Positions 7,655 through 14,428 of a DNA stretch of 14,449 nucleotides are shown in pieces. Under the pieces are notes generated by a model, which did no database searches, was not told where the DNA came from, and saw only the letters and a program-made list of their open reading frames with translations. Numbering within the stretch: the stretch's first letter is position 1; each line of letters begins with the position of its first letter. The DNA lies in assembly GCA_027082895.1 (NCBI GenBank), contig JALWTJ010000395.1, positions 1-14,449 on the forward strand, in the 5' to 3' direction. This stretch comes from Hyphomicrobiales bacterium (GTDB lineage Bacteria > Pseudomonadota > Alphaproteobacteria > Rhizobiales > Devosiaceae). The position numbers were made by a program, and so were the translations under genes.

Positions 7655-8674
7655 ATGCCCTTGAAATCCGCCCTTGCCAAACTGAGCACGCGAACCGATC
7701 TTTCCAGTGCGGAAATGGCCGATGCCCTTGGCGTCATCATGGCCGGGGAAGCCACCCCTGCCCAGACGGGCGCCTTTTTGATGGGTCTGCGGGTGAAGGG
7801 GGAAACGGTAACCGAAATCGCCGCCGCTGTCAGTGTCCTGCGCTCCCGCATGCTGCCCGTTGCCGCACCACAAGGCGCCATGGACATCGTTGGCACCGGT
7901 GGCGACGGCGCTGGCACCTTCAATATCTCCACCGCCAGTTCCCTGGTCGTGGCTGGCGCCGGCGTTCCCGTGGCCAAGCATGGCAACAAGGCCCTGAGTT
8001 CGAAATCCGGATCCTCCGAAGCCCTTGTGGCCCTTGGAGTCAATCTGGACCTGACACCCGAACAGGTCACCACATGCCTTGAAGAGGCCGGAATCGGCTT
8101 CATGTTTGCGCCCAACCACCACCCGGCCATGCGCCATGTGGGCCCCGCCCGGACCGAAATGGGAGTGCGCACCATGTTCAACCTGCTGGGCCCCCAGTCC
8201 AACCCCGCCGGCGTGCGCCATTACCTGCTGGGCGTCTTCTCCCGGGATTGGGTGCGCCCGGTTGCCGAAGCGCTGCTGCAAAATGGCGCCCACAGCGCCT
8301 GGGTGGTTCATGGCAGCGACGGGCTGGACGAAATCACCACGGTCGGTGCCACCCATGTGTGCGCCATCAAGGACGGTGCCCTGGAGGAGTTCGACATAAC
8401 CCCGCAGCAGGTCGGGCTTTCCCCTGCCACGTCTCAATCCCTGAAAGGGGGCGACCCCGCCCACAATGCGGCGGCCATCCGCGCCCTGCTGGAGGGCGAA
8501 AAGGGCCCCTTCCGGGATATCGTGCTGATGAACGCGGGAGCCGCCCTTCTCGTGGCAGGCAAGGCGGACACGTTGGAAGACGGTATTGCCCTTGCCGCCC
8601 ACACCATCGATCAGGGAGCGGCCCTTTCGACGCTGAAGCGCCTCGTCGACGTTTCCAACGGATTTCGGGCATGA
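7655..8674 (+). CDS. trpD: Anthranilate phosphoribosyltransferase
   Basis: Transfers phosphoribose from PRPP to anthranilate, the second step of the tryptophan branch. It has 339 residues, normal for the family, and is not fused to trpG as in enterobacteria. The helical N-terminal domain is followed by the PRPP-binding GTGGDGAGTFNIST (80-93), then VAKHGNKALSSKSGSSEAL (106-124), which binds PRPP and anthranilate, and later NLLGPQSNPAG. AGGAAG at 7643-7648 is a strong ribosome site 6 nt before the ATG. The 55-bp gap after trpG is the largest between genes in the run from ppiD to moeA. Its stop overlaps the trpC start as ATGA. Confidence 0.96.
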   Translation: MPLKSALAKLSTRTDLSSAEMADALGVIMAGEATPAQTGAFLMGLRVKGETVTEIAAAVSVLRSRMLPVAAPQGAMDIVGTGGDGAGTFNISTASSLVVAGAGVPVAKHGNKALSSKSGSSEALVALGVNLDLTPEQVTTCLEEAGIGFMFAPNHHPAMRHVGPARTEMGVRTMFNLLGPQSNPAGVRHYLLGVFSRDWVRPVAEALLQNGAHSAWVVHGSDGLDEITTVGATHVCAIKDGALEEFDITPQQVGLSPATSQSLKGGDPAHNAAAIRALLEGEKGPFRDIVLMNAGAALLVAGKADTLEDGIALAAHTIDQGAALSTLKRLVDVSNGFRA

Positions 8675-9477
8675 GCAACATTCTCTCCGCCATCACCCGC
8701 TACAAGCAGCAGGAAATCGAAAAGGCAAAGCAGGCCGTTTCCTGGGAAGAGGTGGTTGCCGCCGCCCATGCGGCCTCCCCGCCCCGCGGGTTTCGCGCCG
8801 CCCTGGCGGAAAAGAAAAAGGCCGGCAGCTTCGGTCTGATCGCCGAGGTCAAGAAAGCCAGCCCTTCCAAGGGACTGATCCGCGAGGAATTCGATCCCCT
8901 GACCATTGCCGCCGACTACGAAGCGGGTGGTGCCACCTGCCTGTCCGTTCTCACCGATACACCTTCGTTTCAGGGCAGGCCCGAATTTCTCGTCGAGGCA
9001 CGCAAGGCAACCCGTCTGCCCGTTCTGCGCAAGGATTTCATGCTGGAAACCTATCAGGTGGTGGAGGCACGCGCCTGGGGCGCCGACTGCATCCTGGTCA
9101 TTCTGGCCGCCGTTGCCGATGATACGGCCCGTTTCCTGATCGATGCCGCCACCGAATGGGACATGGATGCGCTGGTTGAAGTACACGATCGCAAGGAAAT
9201 GGAACGGGCCCTTTCCCTTGAAGCCAACCTGATCGGCATCAACAACCGCGATCTGTCCACCTTTGAAACCAGCCTTCAGACCAGTCTGGACCTGGCCGCA
9301 ATGGTTCCGGACAATGTGTTGCTGGTCTCTGAAAGCGGCATAAATACCCATGCGGACCTGGAACGGCTGCACCGGGAAGCCGACATATCCGCCTTCCTTG
9401 TCGGCGAAAGCCTGATGCGCCAATCCGATGTACGCGAAGCCACCCGCACCCTTCTGAACGGAAGCCGGACCCAATGA
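8671..9477 (+). CDS. trpC: Indole-3-glycerol phosphate synthase
   Basis: Closes the indole ring: carboxyphenylamino-deoxyribulose phosphate to indole-3-glycerol phosphate. The 268-residue beta/alpha barrel has only the synthase activity (no TrpF fusion). Catalytic motifs are IAEVKKASPSKG (57-68, with Glu59 and Lys61), LRKDFMLE (119-126, with Lys121), LVEVHD (168-173, with Glu170), GINNRDL (189-195) and SESGI (220-224). The frame is open much further upstream through trpD, but the N-terminus MSNILSAITRYKQQEI and the ATGA junction with trpD fix the start at 8671. Its stop overlaps the moaC start by 4 bp. Confidence 0.96.
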   Translation: MSNILSAITRYKQQEIEKAKQAVSWEEVVAAAHAASPPRGFRAALAEKKKAGSFGLIAEVKKASPSKGLIREEFDPLTIAADYEAGGATCLSVLTDTPSFQGRPEFLVEARKATRLPVLRKDFMLETYQVVEARAWGADCILVILAAVADDTARFLIDAATEWDMDALVEVHDRKEMERALSLEANLIGINNRDLSTFETSLQTSLDLAAMVPDNVLLVSESGINTHADLERLHREADISAFLVGESLMRQSDVREATRTLLNGSRTQ

Positions 9478-9959
9478 ATGAAACCTCACCCCTTACCCAT
9501 CTGAACAGGAAAGGCGAGGCCCACATGGTGGACATCGCCGCCAAGAACATCACCCGGCGTGAAGCCGTCGCGCAAGGCACCATCTCGGGCAGGGAAGAGA
9601 CGCTGAATGCCATCTTTTCCCAGGACCTGAAAAAGGGGGACGCCCTGGCAACCGCCCGCATTGCCGGCATCATGGGCGCAAAGAAGACCCCCGATCTCAT
9701 TCCCCTGTGCCACCCCATCGCCCTGAACAAGGTGGAAATCAATATCGAGCGGGTATCGCCTACCAGCGCCCGCATTGAAGCCGTGGCCCGTTGCGAGGGA
9801 AAGACCGGCGTTGAAATGGAAGCCCTCACCGCCGTCAGCGTTGCCGCCCTTGCCCTTTACGACATGGCCAAGGCCATCGACCGGGAAATGATCATTTCCG
9901 ACATCATGCTGACCGCCAAGTCCGGCGGAAAATCCGGCAATTTCACGCGAGGAACCTGA
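9474..9959 (+). CDS. moaC: Cyclic pyranopterin monophosphate synthase
   Basis: With MoaA it converts GTP to cyclic pyranopterin monophosphate, the first stage of molybdenum cofactor synthesis. At 161 residues it has normal length. It shows LTHLNRKGEAHMVDI (7-21), GIMGAKKTPDLIPLCHPI (65-82), GVEMEALTAVSVAALALYDM (112-131) and AKSGGKSG (148-155). The active-site pair is Asp130 and Lys133, matching Asp128/Lys131 of E. coli by motif. Its ATGA start overlaps the trpC stop. The moaC-moeA pair next to trpC is a recurrent alphaproteobacterial arrangement with no obvious metabolic link to tryptophan. Confidence 0.96.
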   Translation: MNETSPLTHLNRKGEAHMVDIAAKNITRREAVAQGTISGREETLNAIFSQDLKKGDALATARIAGIMGAKKTPDLIPLCHPIALNKVEINIERVSPTSARIEAVARCEGKTGVEMEALTAVSVAALALYDMAKAIDREMIISDIMLTAKSGGKSGNFTRGT

Positions 9960-9961
9960 AC

Positions 9962-11182
9962 ATGCTGTCCTTTGACGACGCCCTCAAGCGCGCTGTCTCC
10001 CATGGGGTGCGTACCGGCACTGAATCCGTTGCGCTGCTGGAGGCAAACGGCCGCGTGCTGGCAAACCCGGTAACCGCGCGCACCAACCAGCCTCCCTTTG
10101 ATGCCAGTGCCATGGACGGGTACGGGGTGCGGGCAACGGACGTTCGCGCTGGCGCCACGCTCAAACTCGTTGGCACCTCCCAGGCTGGGGCCGGGTTTGA
10201 GGGCACCCTGGCAACGGGCGAGTGTGTCCGGATATTGACCGGAGCACCAACCCCCGCCGGCGTCGATGCGGTCGTGATGCAGGAAAAGGTAAGCGTGGAC
10301 GGCAAAAATGTAACCTTTCAGGACACGACAAGCCCGGGCAGTTGCATCCGCAAGACCGGAAACGATTTTGAGATGGGCGACGTGCTTGTCGCCGCCGGCA
10401 AGCGGTTGAACCCGGCATCCCTGGCGCTGATTGCCGCGGGCAACGTGCCCGAAGTCGAGGTCCGCCAGCGCCCCCATATCGGCCTTCTGGCGACCGGTGA
10501 CGAGCTTGCCACCCCCGGTGACACGCTCGCCCCGGGCCAGATCGTGGGCTCCAACCGCTTCGGACTGGCCCCGTTGCTGGCGCCCCTTTCAGCGGCGGTT
10601 CACGATCTGGGCAACGCCATTGATGAGGAGCAGCCTCTACGTGCGGCCCTTGAAGCGGCCCTGTCCGGCCCCAGCGATATTCTCATCACCACCGGCGGCG
10701 TCAGCGTAGGCGATCGGGACCTGGTGGTTCCTGTGCTGAAATCCCTCGGTGCCGAAATCGTGTTCTGGAAGGTGGCAATGCGTCCGGGCAAGCCGATCGT
10801 GTTTGCCCGGCTCGGCAACAAGCTGATTTTCGGCCTGCCGGGCAATCCCGTCTCCGCCTTTGTCGGTGCCATCACGCTCGTCCTGCCTGCCCTGAAGGCC
10901 CTGAACGGCATTGCCGATCCCCTGCCCCGCACCCTGCACCTGCCGCTGGCATCCCCATTGCCGCAAAATGGTCCCCGCCGCCACTTCATGCGTGGCCGGC
11001 TGACCTGCAGAAACGGGGCAAGTGCCATCGAACCCATCATGCAGATGGACAGCGCCCACCTGTCATCCTTTTCGGAGGCCGATGGGCTGATCGTTATTGA
11101 AGAAAACCGTCCCGCAGCCGATGCAGAAAGCCTGACCCCCTTCATTTCCTTTGCCCATGAGGGAATCCCCGCATCGGGCTGA
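9962..11182 (+). CDS. moeA: Molybdopterin molybdenumtransferase
   Basis: Inserts molybdate into adenylylated molybdopterin, the last step of making Mo-molybdopterin. The 406-residue protein has the standard MoeA layout: PPFDASAMDGYGV (44-56), GECVRILTGAPTPAGVDAVV (86-105), then the MPT-binding domain with TGDEL (178-182), TTGGVSVGDRD (243-253), KVAMRPGKP (270-278) and FGLPGNPVSAF (290-300), and a small beta-rich C-terminal domain. GAGGAA is a good ribosome site 7 nt before the ATG, and the gene starts 2 bp after moaC ends. It is probably the last gene of the ppiD-trp-moa operon. Confidence 0.95.
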   Translation: MLSFDDALKRAVSHGVRTGTESVALLEANGRVLANPVTARTNQPPFDASAMDGYGVRATDVRAGATLKLVGTSQAGAGFEGTLATGECVRILTGAPTPAGVDAVVMQEKVSVDGKNVTFQDTTSPGSCIRKTGNDFEMGDVLVAAGKRLNPASLALIAAGNVPEVEVRQRPHIGLLATGDELATPGDTLAPGQIVGSNRFGLAPLLAPLSAAVHDLGNAIDEEQPLRAALEAALSGPSDILITTGGVSVGDRDLVVPVLKSLGAEIVFWKVAMRPGKPIVFARLGNKLIFGLPGNPVSAFVGAITLVLPALKALNGIADPLPRTLHLPLASPLPQNGPRRHFMRGRLTCRNGASAIEPIMQMDSAHLSSFSEADGLIVIEENRPAADAESLTPFISFAHEGIPASG

Positions 11183-11249
11183 TCAACCCGCGTTAAGCAA
11201 AAATGGCGACATTGCCGGGGCAACACTATCTGACCCGGAGAGCGTCCCC

Positions 11250-12650
11250 ATGCTGCGCATGTTTCAAAAATCCCCCGAACCGGAATTTCACCCCGGCCAT
11301 GTTCCCTCCCGGAATAACCCGCAGCCTGCCTCCGCAGAACAGCATGATTATTCCGAAACCGTCTGCCGCGCCATTGCCGCCATACAGCGCGGCCTTGAAC
11401 CCGACCTGACGGGCCTGCCGGCAAATGTTGCAAACAGCTTGAAAGAGCTTCGCGTCTCGGTCGAAGAACGCAGTCAGAATGAAATTTCCGTTGCCGTGGA
11501 AGCCTCGGTGCAAGGCAGCAATTCCATGGCCGCAGTGGCCCGGATCACGGGCGATATACGCGAAATAGACTCCAACGCCCAGGTCATGGCCGCCGCCATC
11601 GAACAACTGGACGCCTCCATCTCCCAGATATCCGAGACAGCGGACAGTTCGTCCGAAGAAATGCGCCATGCCGTGGAGCTTGTGGATCAGGGCATGCGCA
11701 ACGTGCAGGAAACGGCCCAGGCAACCGGGGACACCGCCGACGCCATGCTGGCCACCGAAGAGGAAGCCCGGCGCGTCATCGATTCCGTGGGGCAGATCGC
11801 CACCTTCATTTCCACCATCGAAGGCATCGCTCAGCAGACCAACCTTTTGGCCCTGAACACTTCTATCGAGGCCGCGCGGGCCGGCGAAGTGGGAAAGGGG
11901 TTCGCCGTGGTGGCATCCGAAGTCAAGACCCTTTCCGGACAGACCCAGAAGGCCACCGAGGACATTCGCGAACTGATTGAAGGTTTGCAATCAGCCGTCT
12001 CCAAGCTGCTGGGCAGCGTCGAGGGCGCGCGTGAATCGGTTTCCGTGACCCGGGACCTGACGGGGCGCACCGAGCAGGATATCGGCAACCTGAACGGCAT
12101 CATTGCCGCCACCTCCGACAAGATGGAAGCCATTGCCGGCGTGCTGGGGGAACAGTCCGGCGCCACCAGCGAGCTTTCCCAAGGGGTCAGCCAGATCGCC
12201 ACGGGCAGCAAGGCGGCCGCCCAACGCGCCAACGAGGTCATCCAGACCCTGCGCGATTCCGAAGTGTCGGTGGAAAGACAGTTCAAGAACCTGGAGGGGC
12301 GCGAAATACGCAATGCGGTGCTGCACCGGGCCAAGTCGGACCACTTCCTGTGGAAGAAACATCTCTCCCAGATGCTGGTTGGCCTGAACGATCTGCAGGA
12401 GGACCAGTTGGCCGACCACCATTCCTGCCGTCTGGGCAAATGGTATTATTCCATGACGGACAAGAAGATCACCGGCCATCCCGCCTTCAAGGCCCTTGAG
12501 GATCCCCATGCCCGGGTCCACGAAACGGGCAAACGCGCCGCCTCCCTTTATGCCCGGGCCGATCGCGAAGGCGCCATCACCGCGGTCGATGAAATGGAAA
12601 AGGCATCCGAGGAAGTGGTGCGGCTGCTGGACGAACTGCTGCAGGTGTAA
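11250..12650 (+). CDS. Soluble methyl-accepting chemotaxis protein with C-terminal zinc-binding CZB domain
   Basis: A 466-residue cytosolic chemoreceptor: there is no hydrophobic segment long enough to cross a membrane, and no HAMP or PAS domain is visible. A disordered N-terminus (1-35) is followed by a long helical signalling coiled coil (about 70-345). Its hairpin tip, QTNLLALNTSIEAARAGEVG (196-215) then KGFAVVASEV (216-225), contacts CheA and CheW. The C-terminus (about 358-466) matches a CZB domain. His365, Cys393 (in HSCRLGKW), His420 and His424 have the 3-His/1-Cys order and spacing of a zinc site, and CZB domains have been linked to zinc or oxidant sensing. I start at ATG 11250, 9 nt after GGAG. 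An in-frame ATG at 11151 would overlap moeA, lacks a ribosome site and adds 33 unlikely residues. It lies 67 bp after moeA and may or may not share its transcript. Confidence 0.9.
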   Translation: MLRMFQKSPEPEFHPGHVPSRNNPQPASAEQHDYSETVCRAIAAIQRGLEPDLTGLPANVANSLKELRVSVEERSQNEISVAVEASVQGSNSMAAVARITGDIREIDSNAQVMAAAIEQLDASISQISETADSSSEEMRHAVELVDQGMRNVQETAQATGDTADAMLATEEEARRVIDSVGQIATFISTIEGIAQQTNLLALNTSIEAARAGEVGKGFAVVASEVKTLSGQTQKATEDIRELIEGLQSAVSKLLGSVEGARESVSVTRDLTGRTEQDIGNLNGIIAATSDKMEAIAGVLGEQSGATSELSQGVSQIATGSKAAAQRANEVIQTLRDSEVSVERQFKNLEGREIRNAVLHRAKSDHFLWKKHLSQMLVGLNDLQEDQLADHHSCRLGKWYYSMTDKKITGHPAFKALEDPHARVHETGKRAASLYARADREGAITAVDEMEKASEEVVRLLDELLQV

Positions 12651-12731
12651 TCCCGTTTGGCGGGTCAACTGTTGTCGCTTGACGGGCCGACCGTGCGGAC
12701 GGCAAAACCCCGGCCCTTCCTCCCAAACCCT

Positions 12732-12755
12732 CAGCCGGACACCGGCTGCCTTCTC
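12732..12755 (+). terminator. Possible terminator after the chemoreceptor gene
   Basis: CAGCCGG (12732-12738) and CCGGCTG (12742-12748) form a perfect 7-bp GC-rich stem with a 3-nt loop, followed by the pyrimidine run CCTTCTC. The U-run is weak, so efficiency is uncertain. It lies about 80 nt after the stop codon and about 80 nt before the SOS box, a sensible place to insulate the lexA region. Confidence 0.45.
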
Positions 12756-12830
12756 AAACAACACCCCCTTCCGGCGGTTCCGCTGCGCAAAATTCCAACC
12801 GATAAATGATTTGTTCACGTTTTGGTTGCA

Positions 12831-12845
12831 GAACATAACTGGAAC
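12831..12845. promoter_or_regulatory. SOS box (LexA operator), GAAC-N7-GAAC
   Basis: GAACATAACTGGAAC is an exact GAAC-N7-GAAC direct repeat, i.e. GTTC-N7-GTTC on the other strand, the LexA site known from alphaproteobacteria. It is the only perfect copy I find between the chemoreceptor gene and lexA. A possible plus-strand promoter, TTGCAG (12826-12831), 17 bp, TAAGGT (12849-12854), surrounds it, so bound LexA would block it. The -10 match is weak (3 of 6). No minus-strand gene lies nearby to the left, so rightward control is more likely. Confidence 0.75.
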
Positions 12846-12854
12846 ACATAAGGT

Positions 12855-13360
12855 TGCTCCACAGGCATCCTGATTCGACGCGGCCAAGAACACCCGTCAA
12901 CAAGGAAGCTTCGACCAAGTGGTGAAAAGCCGTTATGTCCTTGTGCGCATGGCCATATCTGCGACGCAGTGGACCCGCGGATTGGACGGCTGAGAGGTCG
13001 GCGCACACGAGGCTGTGCATGGGTAGCGCCAAATCCTTGGGCCCATGCCGATGCGCGGCGCGCTGTCCGGGTGTTGGCAAGGTGCCGCCAGGGTTCTGGC
13101 GAACGGGATGGCAGGGAAAGACGGCAGCAGGGCATTGCCCGTGATGCCATGTATGAAAACCCACCTTGTGGGAAAACGGGCGCAATGTCTGGACGAGAAA
13201 GATTTTTCGGCCGGAGATTTTGACACACGGGTTATGAAACGGGTTTTGGCAATGACATTTGACAATAGGTTTTGTGCAAACAATGGGGATCCGTACAGAA
13301 AACGGAAAATGACCGTGACAGCACAAATTCGGCGAAACGGACTTTTGGGGAGCTTTTGAC
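12855..13360 (+). ncRNA. Inverted-repeat-rich untranslated region between the SOS box and lexA (leader or separate RNA)
   Basis: This stretch of about 500 bp before lexA has no convincing gene; short open frames in several phases lack the C-ending codon preference of the neighbours. It is rich in perfect stems: 12900-12906 with 12938-12944 (7 bp); GCACA/TGTGC at 13003-13018; GCATGGG/CCCATGC at 13017-13048 enclosing CCAA/TTGG at 13029-13040; CGCCAG/CTGGCG at 13086-13101 with a GGTT loop; CCCAC/GTGGG at 13160-13172; and TCCGT/ACGGA at 13290-13306. A good -35 (TTGACA) occurs at 13259-13264 but has no matching -10. I recognise no known RNA family (RNase P RNA, 6S, tmRNA and common riboswitches were considered). 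Whether it is a lexA leader, an independent RNA or simply unused spacer is open. Confidence 0.35.
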
Positions 13361-14071
13361 ATGTTGACCCGCAAACAGCATGAACTGTTGATGTTCATCC
13401 ACGAACGCATGAAGGAAAGCGGCATTCCCCCGTCCTTTGATGAAATGAAGGATGCGCTGGATCTGAAGTCCAAGTCCGGTATTCACCGGCTGATCACGGC
13501 CCTTGAGGAGCGTGGCTTCATCCGCCGCCTGCCCAACCGGGCCCGGGCCCTGGAAATCATACGGCTTCCCGATTCCATGAACCCCTCTCTTGGTGGACGG
13601 CAATCCCGTTTTGCCCCCGACGTGATCGAGGGGGGGCTGGGCCGCGTATCCGGTACCCCACCCCAGGGAACTGCTGCGGACAACGACCATATGGTCAGCG
13701 TTCCCGTCATGGGCCGGATCGCCGCCGGCACGCCGATCGAGGCCATACAGACCCATTCCCATACCCTGTCCGTTCCCCCCGAAATGCTGGGGCCCGGGGA
13801 ACATTACGCCCTTGAAGTGCGCGGCGATTCCATGATCGATGCCGGGATTTTCGACGGGGACACGGTGCTCGTGCACAAGCAGAATTCGGCCGGAAACGGC
13901 GAAATCATCGTTGCCCTGATCGACGATGAGGAAGCCACCCTGAAGCGCCTGCGCCGCAAGGGCAATACCATCGCCCTGGAGGCGGCCAACCCGGCCTATG
14001 AAACCCGCATTTTCGGCCCCGGACGCGTGGCGGTGCAGGGCAAGCTGGTCGGTCTCTTGCGCAAATACTGA
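13361..14071 (+). CDS. lexA: LexA repressor (SOS regulator, S24 self-cleaving)
   Basis: Represses the SOS DNA-damage regulon and cuts itself when stimulated by RecA filaments. It has 236 residues. The N-terminal winged helix-turn-helix (1-69) begins MLTRKQHELLMFIHERMKE and contains SFDEMKDALDLKSKSGIHRL, the recognition region. A linker of about 40 residues (70-112) is longer than in E. coli LexA (202 residues in total), as is usual in alphaproteobacteria. The S24 peptidase domain has the cleavage bond Ala122-Gly123 in GRIAAGTP, nucleophile Ser157 in RGDSMID and base Lys195 in TLKRLRR. GGGGAG lies 8 nt before the ATG. Its only recognisable SOS box is about 515 bp upstream, unusually far for an autoregulated lexA. 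The position after moeA is conserved in alphaproteobacteria, here with a chemoreceptor gene in between. Confidence 0.96.
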   Translation: MLTRKQHELLMFIHERMKESGIPPSFDEMKDALDLKSKSGIHRLITALEERGFIRRLPNRARALEIIRLPDSMNPSLGGRQSRFAPDVIEGGLGRVSGTPPQGTAADNDHMVSVPVMGRIAAGTPIEAIQTHSHTLSVPPEMLGPGEHYALEVRGDSMIDAGIFDGDTVLVHKQNSAGNGEIIVALIDDEEATLKRLRRKGNTIALEAANPAYETRIFGPGRVAVQGKLVGLLRKY

Positions 14072-14120
14072 CCCCGGTTTCCGCTCCGGAGTGGCTGGAT
14101 GGTAAAGAACACGGACAAGG

Positions 14121-14145
14121 TCTGCCGGACTGATCACCCGGCAGA
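14121..14145. repeat. 8-bp perfect hairpin after lexA
   Basis: TCTGCCGG (14121-14128) and CCGGCAGA (14138-14145) pair perfectly around a 9-nt loop, 50 nt after the lexA stop. No T-run follows on either strand, so it is not a standard terminator, though it may stabilise the lexA mRNA end. Confidence 0.55.
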
Positions 14146-14159
14146 GATGGGAACACTAA

Positions 14160-14205
14160 CCGAATTGTATCCGGAAAACAGTTAAAAGGTTTCCGGATAA
14201 TACGG
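14160..14205. repeat. Long inverted repeat after lexA
   Basis: TATCCGGAAA (14168-14177) and TTTCCGGATA (14190-14199) are perfect 10-bp arms with a 12-nt A-rich spacer. CCG (14160-14162) and CGG (14203-14205) can extend the stem across a small asymmetric loop. No T-run follows. It could be a transcript-end structure or part of the repeat cluster that continues to the right. Confidence 0.6.
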
Positions 14206-14294
14206 AACACCATCAGGAGTTGGAGCCTGTCCCTTGTGGGTGAGCCGCCAAACCTGAACTTTTTGGACCTGCAAAAAACAGGGAGCCGGAACCC
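14206..14294. other. Gene-free stretch between repeats
   Basis: About 90 bp with no gene or RNA that I recognise. It has short pairings, such as CCTG/CAGG around an A-rich loop near 14264-14278 and CCAAA/TTTGG just before it. It may belong to the same repeat cluster as its flanks. Confidence 0.3.
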
Positions 14295-14428
14295 CGCTTG
14301 TTCATTCAAACAAGCGCGCTCTAGAGCGTGTCTGTTTCTGATGGAATCAAGACCACGCTCTATCTGCTTGATATTTCCGCGCTTCCTGTCCGAAAACCGC
14401 TTCACACTTTTCGGGAAGTGCTCTAGTG
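14295..14428. repeat. Palindromic mosaic intergenic repeat, RIME-like
   Basis: Several adjoining palindromes: CGCTTGTT/AACAAGCG (14295-14302 and 14309-14316, 6-nt loop); CGCTCTAGAGCG (14317-14328, self-complementary); TAGAGCGTG/CACGCTCTA (14322-14330 and 14354-14362); and a bulged hairpin of GCGCTTC/GAAGTGC (14379-14385 and 14415-14421, one G-T pair) enclosing CCGAAAA/TTTTCGG (14390-14396 and 14408-14414). CTCTAG motifs flank both ends. The CTAGAGC ends and the CCGAAAA...TTTTCGG core recall the RIME-type mosaic elements common between genes in rhizobia and relatives; that link is from memory of the family, not a search. Such elements are non-coding and multicopy. It may run past the window edge. 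Confidence 0.65.

Noticed and set aside
11191..11220. Possible sigma54 promoter (TGGC...TTGC) before the chemoreceptor gene
   Set aside because: Only 7 bp separate the GG and GC elements, whereas sigma54 promoters need 10. A sigma28-like match in the same place was also too poor.
12651..12720. Terminator from CCCG/CGGG at 12652-12664 or the GCCG...CGGC repeat near 12687-12704
   Set aside because: Stems are short or interrupted by mismatches and have no T-run. The hairpin at 12732-12748 is a better candidate.
12960..13030. TPP riboswitch, suggested by GGCTGAGAGG
   Set aside because: Only the CTGAGA box is present. The second conserved half (CTGATC and the GCG...GGGA part) is missing, and no thiamine gene is nearby.
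13045..13359. 104-codon plus-strand frame ending just before lexA, possible SOS-linked small gene
   Set aside because: It uses AGG, AGA, GGG and TTG codons that the neighbouring genes avoid, has no good ribosome site and no recognisable domain. The same stretch is open in several frames.
13200..13360. A second SOS box close to lexA
   Set aside because: No GTTC or GAAC pair with 7-nt spacing was found here. GTTC-N4-GAAC at 13093-13104 has the wrong spacing and orientation.
12754..13473. 239-codon minus-strand frame across the gap and the start of lexA
   Set aside because: It overlaps the lexA start, and the product is rich in Cys, His and Pro without pattern. It probably results from few stop codons in this base composition.
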